A DNA stretch of 64,000 nt from an uncultured Schlesneria sp. GTDB taxonomy: Bacteria; Planctomycetota; Planctomycetia; Planctomycetales; Planctomycetaceae. Position 1 is the stretch's first letter. Every line of letters starts with the position of its first letter. Position numbers and translations under genes: made by a program. Location of the stretch: positions 1 to 64,000 of the forward strand of contig CAIMFH010000075.1 of the NCBI GenBank assembly GCA_903840265.1. Reading direction: 5' to 3'. This document shows, in pieces, positions 56,294-64,000 of the stretch. A model generated the notes under the pieces. The model ran no database searches, was not told the DNA's origin, and was given only the letters and a program-made list of their open reading frames with translations.

Positions 56294-57694
56294 ATGGAAC
56301 ACAACTTGAACTCGTCGCAGCCTTTCTCCGACACCGCTTCTCGCGATGCGCGCCGCATCTGGGATGCTGGCGTCGCTGCAGTCAATTCCGACCGCCTAGT
56401 GCATGGCAGCGTCCATCGCAGTGACGACAGCTTACGCATTTGCGGCGAAGAGATTCTCCTTTCCAGCATCCGACGGATTGTCGTGGTTGGTGCCGGCAAA
56501 GCCAGCAGCGGGATGGCGCACGGTCTCGAAGAGGCTCTCGGTCCTGACCTGGTGGACGCGAAGGTCACTGGCTGGGTGAATGTTCCCGCGGACTGCGTCT
56601 TGCCGTTGCGCCGAATTCATCTTCACCCCGCTCGACCGGCGGGAATCAACGAACCGACCGAGGCCGGAGTCGTTGGCAGTGAGCGGATTCTCGAACTGGT
56701 TTCAGGGGTGGGCACTGATGATTTGTGTCTGGTCCTCTTATCCGGTGGCGGCAGTGCTTTGCTGCCGCTGCCAGTCCCTGGCATCAGCTTGGCTGATAAG
56801 CAGGCCATGACGCGCTCGCTCAGTCGACTGGGAGCCACAATCAACGAACTCAATACGGTTCGCAAGCATCTTTCCTTGATCAAAGGGGGAGGCCTGCTGC
56901 GCGCTGCACCCGCTGGGCGAATGTTGGCACTGGTCATTTCGGATGTGATCGGCGATCCATTGGAGATCATCGCTTCAGGGCCCACGATCTGCGACAAGAG
57001 TACCGCCGCCGATGCGATCGCTGTGCTGGATAAGTTTCAGCAACGTAGCGCCGATCGTGAACTGTTTCCGTCATCGATCTGGAGCGAACTTCGGCGGCAA
57101 GTTGACGCGAACGCCACTCCCCGCGAACCTCGAATCTCTTGCCGGAACCAGATCATTGGGAATAACCAGACCGCCGTGGAAGCGGCCGTGAAATGCGCCC
57201 GCACACTGGGCTACGAAGTCCATTCGCTAGGGAGCGATCGGCAAGGTGAAGCTCGAGAAGTCGGTAAAGAAATTGCAGGACGGTGTCTCGGGTTTCTGCG
57301 TTCCGAAGATTCGGGGCCGATGTGCCTGATTAGCGGCGGCGAACCCGTCGTTAAACTGGCTGAAACAATTCGACCGCGCGTCGGTGGCCGCAATCAGGAG
57401 GTGGCACTGGCCGCTCTGTGCCATCTCTGGGATGAGCAACTGCAAGGGGTCGCAATCCTATCCGGCGGCACTGACGGCGAGGACGGCCCGACCGACGCCG
57501 CCGGCGCGATCTGTTCAGAAGACGTTCGCGATACGGCTCGCCAGCGAAAGCTCGATCCCTTCGATGCGCTCGCGATCAACGATTCCTATACATTCTTCGC
57601 CGCTGCGGGTGGCTTGGTAAAAACCGGGCCGACTCATACGAATGTAATGGACTTGCAGGTCGCCATCGTTCGTCCAGACGCACAGCGGTTGTGA
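56294..57694 (+). CDS. Glycerate 2-kinase (DUF4147/MOFRL family)
   Basis: 466 residues. The N-terminal DUF4147 domain has VVVGAGKASSGMA (phosphate loop), SGGGSALLPLPVPGISL and LNTVRKHLSLIKGG, then a MOFRL domain with CLISGGEPVVKL, RVGGRNQEVALAA, GGTDGEDGPTDAAGA and HTNVMDLQVAIV. This is the GckA/TtuD-like glycerate kinase that makes 2-phosphoglycerate. It could process glycerate made from glycolate; glcF at 40101 is in a distant unit, so a functional link is inference. The upstream gene is the 73-aa protein. Confidence 0.93.
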   Translation: MEHNLNSSQPFSDTASRDARRIWDAGVAAVNSDRLVHGSVHRSDDSLRICGEEILLSSIRRIVVVGAGKASSGMAHGLEEALGPDLVDAKVTGWVNVPADCVLPLRRIHLHPARPAGINEPTEAGVVGSERILELVSGVGTDDLCLVLLSGGGSALLPLPVPGISLADKQAMTRSLSRLGATINELNTVRKHLSLIKGGGLLRAAPAGRMLALVISDVIGDPLEIIASGPTICDKSTAADAIAVLDKFQQRSADRELFPSSIWSELRRQVDANATPREPRISCRNQIIGNNQTAVEAAVKCARTLGYEVHSLGSDRQGEAREVGKEIAGRCLGFLRSEDSGPMCLISGGEPVVKLAETIRPRVGGRNQEVALAALCHLWDEQLQGVAILSGGTDGEDGPTDAAGAICSEDVRDTARQRKLDPFDALAINDSYTFFAAAGGLVKTGPTHTNVMDLQVAIVRPDAQRL

Positions 57695-57961
57695 TGAAAT
57701 CATCTCAACCTCGACCGGGAATACCGAGGCCGTGAAGCTTCTGGATTAACCATCCCAGCGGCATTCAGATCGCGCGATCTACGATTTTGCCCCAATCGCT
57801 CACCCGAAAAAACTGACTCGGAAGGGGTAAGTATTGGTCAAAGTTTCGGGTTACTCCTTTACTCGGTGACCATTCACAAGTTATCTTTGATGCACTGGTC
57901 GCCGACGCCATTGGTCGCGACCGGCTTGCCTTGCCTCCTGCCATGCTCTTTCCTTGGAAAC

Positions 57962-59374
57962 ATGCAGATGCCCGTTCGATTCTTTGTCGCCTTAACGCTG
58001 TTGATCTCATCGACGGTTCAAGTGGCCCGCGGTGCAGACGACGCGAGAGCGACAGAAGAAAAGGTCAGTTACTATCGGCATGTGCGGCCCATCCTGCAGC
58101 GACACTGCTCGGGGTGTCACCAGCCTGCCAAACTGGGCGGCAACCTGCAGTTGATCTCCTTTGACTTGTTTCAAAAAGGAGGCGACACCGGTCCCAGTTT
58201 TGTTGCCGGCAATCCCGACGAAAGTTTGATCGTCAAAAACATCTCAGGCGAAAAACCTTCGATGCCGTTGAACGCCGACCCGTTATCCAAGAAACAGATC
58301 GACACGATTCGGAATTGGATTGCTCAAGGAGCAACCGACGACACTCCTGCGGCCGCCAAGGATGATGTCTCCACTACCAAGCCGCCGGTCTACTCAACAG
58401 GGCCTGTAATCACCGCGCTCGCGTATTCACCCGACAGTTCTCTGCTGGCGGTCTCCGGCTATCACGAAGTGTTGCTGCACAAGGCAGACGGTAGCGAATT
58501 GGTGGGCCGTCTGGTCGGTCGATCTCCGAAGATCAATTCGATCCGGTTCTCGCCTGACGGAACAAAGATCGCGACCGCCGGCGGTGCCCCCTCCCTCTTC
58601 GGTGAAATCCAGTTCTGGGACGTTGCCAAAAAGGAGCTGCTGCGATCGGACACCATTGGGATCGACACGCTGTATGGCGCCAGCTTCAACGATGACGGGA
58701 CGTTGCTGTCGTTCGGCACGTTCGACAATCGCGTTCGTGCCATTCAAGTCTCCGATGGCAAACAGGTCATGGCGATGGATGCGCATTCTGACCTCGTCTA
58801 TGGCACGACGTTCTCATTGAAAAATGATCACGTCATCAGCGTCAGTCGTGACATGTCGATGAAGCTGACAGAACTCAAGACTTCACAATTCATCGACAAC
58901 ATCACCAGCATCACTCCAGGAGCCCTCAAGGGTGGCTTGATGGCCGTCCAGCGGCATCCGAAAGAGGAGCAGGTCTTAATCGGCGGAGCTGACGGTGAAC
59001 CAAAGCTCTACAAGATCTTCCGCACGCAGGCCCGTCAGATCGGTGATGATTTTAATCGACTGCGCGGTTACACGAAGATGCCGGGTCGAGTCGTTTCGTT
59101 GCAGTTCAATGCGGACGGGACCAAGTTCGTGGTTGGCAGTAGCAATGCCACCACCGGTGCCGCACGCATCTACAAAACGGACACTGATGCGACTCTGCTG
59201 GAGCTCGCGGGACACAAAGCGGGTGTTTTCGCAGTCGCCTTCCGTCCAGATGGCAAACAAGTCGCGACGGGCGGACTGGACGGCGTCGTGCGATTGTTTG
59301 ATGCCGAGACCGGCGCGCTGGTACGCGAGTTTGTTCCAGTACCAATCACACCTGCGGTGGCAGCAACCAACTGA
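57962..59374 (+). CDS. Secreted PSCyt1-WD40 protein
   Basis: 470 residues from ATG 57962; ATG 57968 is also possible. Signal peptide of about 25 residues. PSCyt1 heme domain: YYRHVRPILQRHCSGCHQPAK with CSGCH, ending NADPLSKKQIDTIRNWI. A beta-propeller of WD40-like repeats follows (about 125-460), for example INSIRFSPDGTKIATAGG and VFAVAFRPDGKQVATGGLDGVVRLFD. It is the first of three consecutive plus-strand genes with cytochrome domains, so all three probably form one unit. A role as an electron-carrying, partner-binding scaffold is inference. Confidence 0.88.
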   Translation: MQMPVRFFVALTLLISSTVQVARGADDARATEEKVSYYRHVRPILQRHCSGCHQPAKLGGNLQLISFDLFQKGGDTGPSFVAGNPDESLIVKNISGEKPSMPLNADPLSKKQIDTIRNWIAQGATDDTPAAAKDDVSTTKPPVYSTGPVITALAYSPDSSLLAVSGYHEVLLHKADGSELVGRLVGRSPKINSIRFSPDGTKIATAGGAPSLFGEIQFWDVAKKELLRSDTIGIDTLYGASFNDDGTLLSFGTFDNRVRAIQVSDGKQVMAMDAHSDLVYGTTFSLKNDHVISVSRDMSMKLTELKTSQFIDNITSITPGALKGGLMAVQRHPKEEQVLIGGADGEPKLYKIFRTQARQIGDDFNRLRGYTKMPGRVVSLQFNADGTKFVVGSSNATTGAARIYKTDTDATLLELAGHKAGVFAVAFRPDGKQVATGGLDGVVRLFDAETGALVREFVPVPITPAVAATN

Positions 59375-59444
59375 CATCCCACTGGATGTTTCAATAATTC
59401 CGATGATGAAAATACTACGAAGAGATCACTCCAAGGAAGCGCTC

Positions 59445-61883
59445 ATGCGACCTCAAAGCTGGTTCCCAACGATTCTCTGCTTGATGGCAGTCGCAACCGC
59501 CGCTGTCACGTCGGCCGACGATTCTGTCGCCGTCGTGAAAATCCAGACGAGCCCGGATCGGCTGGTACTCAGTAGCCTCCGTGACGCCCGCAGCGTCCTC
59601 GTTTACGGACAAACGGCGGACGGCAAGATTATCGATCTGTCCGATTCCGCCAAGCGAACGGCGGGAGGACCACAAATCACAGTCGATAAAGAGGGGTATG
59701 TGACCCCCGTCGCTGTCGGAGCCACCGAATTGATCGTCTCGGCTGGTGGCCAGACTGTCAAAGTCCCTGTCGAAGTAAAAGAGGTCTCGGCCACCCCAAC
59801 AGACTTTATCAGAGATGTGGAACCGATCATGGCCAAGGTCGGCTGCAACATGGGAACGTGTCACGGAGCCCAGCAGGGCCGCAAAGGCTTCAAGCTCAGC
59901 TTGCGTGGTTATGATCCCATCTACGATTATCGCGCACTTGTCGATGATGTTTCGGGACGACGGTTCAATCGCACCAATCCCAGCGATAGCCTGATGTTGC
60001 TGAAACCGACTCAAGGCGTTCCGCACGAAGGGGGCTTCCTCTTCGACGAAGAGTCGCGAGCCTACAAGATCATTCATCAGTGGATCGCCGAAGGCTGCAA
60101 CTTCAGCGAGGCCACACGGCCCACGTCACTCGACATCCTTCCGAAGAATCCGATCCTCGATCGGTCCGGCTCGAAGCAGCAGATGCAGGTTATCGCTTCC
60201 TTCGCAGACGGAACGTCTCGCGATGTCACGCGAGATTCGATCTTTGAATCCAGCAACTTCGAAGTTGCGACCGTCGGAGGAACTGGTCAAGTCAAAGCCG
60301 TGCGTCGCGGCGAAACTTCGATCCTGGTCCGCTATGAAGGGGCATATGCTTCGAACACGGTCCTCGTCCTGGGGACTCGCGAAGGATTCGCCTGGAAGGA
60401 CTCTCCTGAATTCAACTTCATCGATACCCATGTCAACAACAAGTTGAAGCGGTTGAAAATTCAACCCGCCGATCTTTGTTCCGATGCCGAGTTCCTGCGC
60501 CGCGTAACCCTCGATCTGACAGGCCTGCCAGCGAACGGCGAACAAACCAAAGCCTTCTTGAACGATCCGCGAGAATCGCAGATCAAACGAAAGGCCAGAA
60601 TCGACGAACTGTTGGAATCGCCAGATTACGTCGACCACTGGACGCTCAAGTGGAGCGACCTGTTGATGTCGAACCGCAAATTCATCAACGAACAAGGGGT
60701 CTGGGCCTTCCGCAACTGGATCCGCGAGCAGGTTGCCACAAACCGCCCTTATAACGAATTCGTCTATGACTTGATGACAGCCAGCGGCAGCACACTCGAA
60801 AATCCCCCCGCCAACTACTATCGCATCGCTCGCGAACCCCGCGAAGTCATGGAGAATATGACTCAGGTGTTCGTCGGAACACGTTTTGTCTGTGCCCAAT
60901 GCCACGACCATCCATTCGAAAAGTGGACGCAGACGCAGTACTACCAATTGTCCGCATTCTTCAGCGGGGTCGGTCGCAAGGGTGGCCGCAAGACCGAAGA
61001 AGAAGTCATCTACGACATGCGGTCCCCCGCGCAGGTCATCCATGTTGGAACTGGTCAATCCACTTCAGCCTCGTTCCCATTTCAGATCGAAGGGCTTGAT
61101 CTGAAGAACGATAATCTTCGTGTCCAGTTGGGCCGCTGGCTCACCGCGAAAGAGAACCCGTACTTCGCCAAGAGTCTGGCCAATCGCTATTGGAGCTATC
61201 TGAATGGCAGAGGGATCATCGATCCCGTCGACGATATCCGCCTCAGCAATCCCGCTTCGAATCCAGAACTGCTCGACACCTTGACCAGCGATTTTGTCGC
61301 CAGCGGATTTGATCTGAAGCATCTGTTGCGAACCATGGCCAATTCGCATACGTATCAGCGAACCTTCGCCACGCACCATTGGAATGAAGACGACGATGTC
61401 AACTACTCGCACGCCACACCCAGACGATTGGCTGCGGAACAACTCTACGATGCCATCATGACGGCGACCGGCGCCCCGACGAATCTGCCCGGCGTTCCCG
61501 GTGGATTCCATGCGTCGCAACTACCAGACTCGTCGGCATCAGTCGCATTCCTCGACATGTTCGGACGGGCACCGCGTGAATCACCGTGCGAATGCGAGCG
61601 TTCATCGGAAGTCAGCCTGGCGCAGACACTGACGCTGATCAACGGTCCCACAATTTCCGAAGCGATTGTCCATCCTCAAGGATTGATTTCCCGACTGGTG
61701 ACGGCCAAAGCCGAACCAAAACAAATGGTCGAAGAGATCTATCTCTCGGTGCTGAATAGAATGCCCACGGATGCAGAACGGAAGCAGGGCGAGAAATACC
61801 TTGTCGACAACAGCCTTGCCGATGGAGCGCAAGACCTGATGTGGGCACTGATCAACAGTCCAGCCTTCTTATTCAATCGGTAG
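59445..61883 (+). CDS. Secreted Ig-like / PSCyt / DUF1549 / DUF1553 protein with CX4CH motif
   Basis: 812 residues from ATG 59445 (AAGGA 7 nt upstream, then a signal peptide). An upstream in-frame ATG 59403 is weaker. A bacterial Ig-like (BIG2) domain is at about 32-115, then a heme-type motif reading CNMGTCH (residues 134-140, CX4CH rather than CX2CH) followed by GFKLSLRGYDP. A second Ig-like domain lies at about 225-310. DUF1549 (FIDTHVNNKLKRLKIQP, VTLDLTGLP), a canonical CAQCHDHPFEKW and DUF1553 (NPYFAKSLANRYWSYLNGRGI) follow. It lies 70 bp after the PSCyt1-WD40 gene and 63 bp before the next one. Confidence 0.92.
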   Translation: MRPQSWFPTILCLMAVATAAVTSADDSVAVVKIQTSPDRLVLSSLRDARSVLVYGQTADGKIIDLSDSAKRTAGGPQITVDKEGYVTPVAVGATELIVSAGGQTVKVPVEVKEVSATPTDFIRDVEPIMAKVGCNMGTCHGAQQGRKGFKLSLRGYDPIYDYRALVDDVSGRRFNRTNPSDSLMLLKPTQGVPHEGGFLFDEESRAYKIIHQWIAEGCNFSEATRPTSLDILPKNPILDRSGSKQQMQVIASFADGTSRDVTRDSIFESSNFEVATVGGTGQVKAVRRGETSILVRYEGAYASNTVLVLGTREGFAWKDSPEFNFIDTHVNNKLKRLKIQPADLCSDAEFLRRVTLDLTGLPANGEQTKAFLNDPRESQIKRKARIDELLESPDYVDHWTLKWSDLLMSNRKFINEQGVWAFRNWIREQVATNRPYNEFVYDLMTASGSTLENPPANYYRIAREPREVMENMTQVFVGTRFVCAQCHDHPFEKWTQTQYYQLSAFFSGVGRKGGRKTEEEVIYDMRSPAQVIHVGTGQSTSASFPFQIEGLDLKNDNLRVQLGRWLTAKENPYFAKSLANRYWSYLNGRGIIDPVDDIRLSNPASNPELLDTLTSDFVASGFDLKHLLRTMANSHTYQRTFATHHWNEDDDVNYSHATPRRLAAEQLYDAIMTATGAPTNLPGVPGGFHASQLPDSSASVAFLDMFGRAPRESPCECERSSEVSLAQTLTLINGPTISEAIVHPQGLISRLVTAKAEPKQMVEEIYLSVLNRMPTDAERKQGEKYLVDNSLADGAQDLMWALINSPAFLFNR

Positions 61884-61946
61884 CTTGCGACTTATTGGCT
61901 CTCAATGACTGATTTAACCCGAGGATGGCTGTTGCAGGAGCAGGGA

Positions 61947-64000
61947 ATGCCAGAAACAAGGCGATGGTGGACCATCTCCCTCGTTTTGATCGGGACACTG
62001 GCATCATGCTGCCAGGCGGACGAACCCCCTACGCGCGCTGAGGCACAGGCAACATTCGATGACGCATCGCTCGAATTCTTCGAGAAGCAAGTCCGCCCCA
62101 TCCTGACAGCTCGCTGTCTGGAATGTCACGGGACAGGTCAGGGCGATCCCAAGGGGGGATTGTCACTGACCTCCAGGGCTGGCTCACTCAAAGGGGGCGA
62201 CACCGGACCAGCGGTGGTCCCCGGCAATCTGAAAGAAAGCTTGCTGGTCTCCGCAATCGAATACGGCGACCTGTATCAGATGCCGCCAAAATCGAAACTG
62301 CCAGCGGCCGAGATCGCGACCCTCACCAAGTGGGTCGAGATGGGAGCCCCCTGGCCCAAAGAGGCCGCTAGTTCGGCGGGGACAGTGAAGCCGTTCGACC
62401 TTGCCACGCGAAAATCCGAGCATTGGTGCTGGCAGCCGATCGCGAATCCGCCGATCCCGAATGTGAAAGACGATCGCTGGCCGCTTTCATCCGCGGACCG
62501 ATTCATTCTGGCCGCTCTCGAAGCCAAAGAACTGGCTCCTGCAACCGCTGCCGAGAAGCACGCTTTATTGCGTCGAGCCTACTTCGACCTGGTCGGACTA
62601 CCACCGACTCCCCAGGAAGTCGCAGCGTTCCTTGATGACACGTCTCCACAGGCGTTTGAGCAAGTCGTTGATCGTTTGCTCGACTCGGTCCATTTCGGGG
62701 AACGTTGGGGACGGCACTGGCTCGATCTGGTCCGCTATGCGGAAACTCGTGGTCACGAATTCGAACCGATCATCCCGAACGCTTGGCAATACCGCGACTA
62801 CGTCATTCGCGCCTTGAACGCCGACGTGCCCCACGATCAGTTTTTGACAGAACACCTCGCCGGTGACCTGGTCAAACCCCGGTGGCGCACCGCAGAAAAG
62901 GGGTCTGCCACCAAGGACGTTGGTAACATCAACGAAGCAGTTCTCGGAACAGGCTTCTGGTTTCTTGGCGAAGAGGTTCATTCTCCCGTCGATATCCGCA
63001 AGGACGAAACGGACCGGATGGATAATCGCCTGGATGTGATGTCCAAGACCTTCCTCGGCCTGACTGTTGCCTGCGCTCGATGCCACGATCACAAGTTTGA
63101 TGCAATTTCTCAGCGAGACTACTACGCGCTCACGGGCTTCCTAATCAGTGGCAGTTATCGACAGGTTCGCGTTCAAACAGCGGAGCATGACCGTCAGGTT
63201 GCGATCCGGTTGGACGAAGCACGGAAGCTCGCTCGGCAACAGGTGTCCCAACTGATGCTTCGGGCCGCACGCCCGACTTTGGACAAGCTGGACCAGTACC
63301 TATTGATCGCAAAACAGGCCGTTGATGATGGATTCAATCTCGATTCGGCCAGCTCAAAAGAGGGCGAGTTGGTATTCGCTGATTTCGAAGGCGAAAACTA
63401 TGGGAACTGGAAGGTGGAAGGATCCGCATTCGGAAGTCGGCCGCCTCGCAAGGCTGACAACGTCTATGCGGCACCCCTTGAAGGCTTTCAGGGAGAACAT
63501 CTGGTCAACTCGCATCGGAATCCACCCGAAGGCGAAAACAGTGCGGCAGGTCGAGACGCTCAGACCGGCCGCCTGGTCTCACCATCGTTCGCGATCGACT
63601 ATCCCGTGATCCGCTTCCAGATTGGAGGCGGCGCACATGCGGGGAAGACCTGCATTAATCTGGAAGTCGACGGCAAAACGGTTCGCACGGCGACTGGCCA
63701 GAATTCGGGGACATTGCGCACGGAGCAATGGCAGGTGACGGATCTGCGTGGTAAGACCGCCCGCATTGAAATTGTCGATTCGGAAACAGGGGGTTGGGGC
63801 CACATCCTTGTGGACCAGATCGTCTTCGTTGGTGATGCACCGGGAACGGCGAAGCCTTCCGTGGAACCGGTTCGTCGAACCTTATCAGAGATCGCAACCG
63901 CCAAGAATTTGGATGCTGAGATTCTCTCGCGTTGGTGTCGAGAACTGATCGCCGCCAAAACTGACAAACACCATCTACTCCATAGCCTGATGGCAGGAAG
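61947..64000 (+). CDS. PSCyt1-DUF1549 protein with a carbohydrate-binding-like insert, 3' end outside the window
   Basis: At least 684 codons, open to the window edge. ATG 61947 has GGAG at 6 nt; ATG 61905 is an in-frame alternative. The N-terminus has a short signal peptide (WWTISLVLIGTLASCCQA). PSCyt1 has VRPILTARCLECHGTGQGDP (CLECH), then DUF1549 (SSADRFILAALEAK, AYFDLVGLPPTPQEV, FGERWGRHWLDLVRYAET) and a second motif CARCHDHKFDAIS. A LamG/GH32-type beta domain follows at about residues 470-630 (FADFEGENYGNWKVEGSAFG, GGGAHAGKTCINLEVDGK). DUF1553 should follow past the edge. Confidence 0.9.
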   Translation, partial: MPETRRWWTISLVLIGTLASCCQADEPPTRAEAQATFDDASLEFFEKQVRPILTARCLECHGTGQGDPKGGLSLTSRAGSLKGGDTGPAVVPGNLKESLLVSAIEYGDLYQMPPKSKLPAAEIATLTKWVEMGAPWPKEAASSAGTVKPFDLATRKSEHWCWQPIANPPIPNVKDDRWPLSSADRFILAALEAKELAPATAAEKHALLRRAYFDLVGLPPTPQEVAAFLDDTSPQAFEQVVDRLLDSVHFGERWGRHWLDLVRYAETRGHEFEPIIPNAWQYRDYVIRALNADVPHDQFLTEHLAGDLVKPRWRTAEKGSATKDVGNINEAVLGTGFWFLGEEVHSPVDIRKDETDRMDNRLDVMSKTFLGLTVACARCHDHKFDAISQRDYYALTGFLISGSYRQVRVQTAEHDRQVAIRLDEARKLARQQVSQLMLRAARPTLDKLDQYLLIAKQAVDDGFNLDSASSKEGELVFADFEGENYGNWKVEGSAFGSRPPRKADNVYAAPLEGFQGEHLVNSHRNPPEGENSAAGRDAQTGRLVSPSFAIDYPVIRFQIGGGAHAGKTCINLEVDGKTVRTATGQNSGTLRTEQWQVTDLRGKTARIEIVDSETGGWGHILVDQIVFVGDAPGTAKPSVEPVRRTLSEIATAKNLDAEILSRWCRELIAAKTDKHHLLHSLMAG

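Overview
This window reads as a chromosomal segment of a planctomycete, most likely of the Planctomycetaceae-like group. The reasons are the planctomycete-type cytochrome (PSCyt) proteins with DUF1549/DUF1553, a DUF1501 protein, WD40 and VWA proteins with signal peptides, many planctomycete-type hypothetical proteins, moderately high GC, short operons separated by wide gaps, and several families of small dispersed hairpin repeats. No tRNA, rRNA, CRISPR array, phage or transposase gene was seen.

Layout. 1-4.8 kb: a tight plus-strand run with the end of a Gly/Gln-repeat protein, a VWA/amidotransferase-like membrane protein, a secreted caspase-like (clan CD) protein and a molybdopterin oxidoreductase. 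4.9-8.2 kb: minus strand, purE-purK then rtcB. 8.5-10.6 kb: an Ala/Pro-rich protein with a triplicated short motif, then larC. 10.8-14.0 kb: minus strand, a small protein with a clear promoter, a double-domain esterase, and a MarR regulator interrupted by an in-frame TAG. 14-15.1 kb: a gene-free stretch with repeats. 15.1-16.7 kb: a HEAT-VWA protein and a zinc-ribbon protein. 16.8-25.1 kb: a complete metal-type RND efflux locus on the minus strand (response regulator, histidine kinase, adaptor, pump, TolC-like lipoprotein). 25.2-29.3 kb: an LRR-like protein, a secreted esterase and a multi-spanning membrane protein.

29.7-34.3 kb: a second, AcrAB-like RND pair without its own TolC. 34.6-39.9 kb: a Dus enzyme, a coiled-coil membrane protein, a rhomboid-fold protein lacking the catalytic serine, a secreted hydrolase and a divergent PRPP synthetase. 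40.1-48.8 kb: GlcF-like Fe-S protein, a secreted sugar-dehydrogenase/diheme protein, and a convergent DUF1553-DUF1501 pair. 48.9-57.7 kb: housekeeping genes (purD, an RRM protein, rpsD, adenylate kinase, uvrB, glycerate 2-kinase) plus small hypotheticals. 58-64 kb: three consecutive secreted PSCyt proteins (PSCyt-WD40; Ig-like/PSCyt/DUF1549/DUF1553; PSCyt/DUF1549 with a carbohydrate-binding-like insert), the last cut by the window end.

The genes combine purine synthesis (purE, purK, purD, a PRPP synthetase homologue), envelope efflux (two RND systems of different classes) and a large secreted c-type cytochrome repertoire of unknown biochemical role. The most promising leads are the amber-interrupted MarR gene coupled to the tandem esterase, the rhomboid with Asn in place of Ser, the three-gene PSCyt cassette with a CX4CH motif, the caspase-like gene overlapping a VWA membrane protein, and the dispersed hairpin families.
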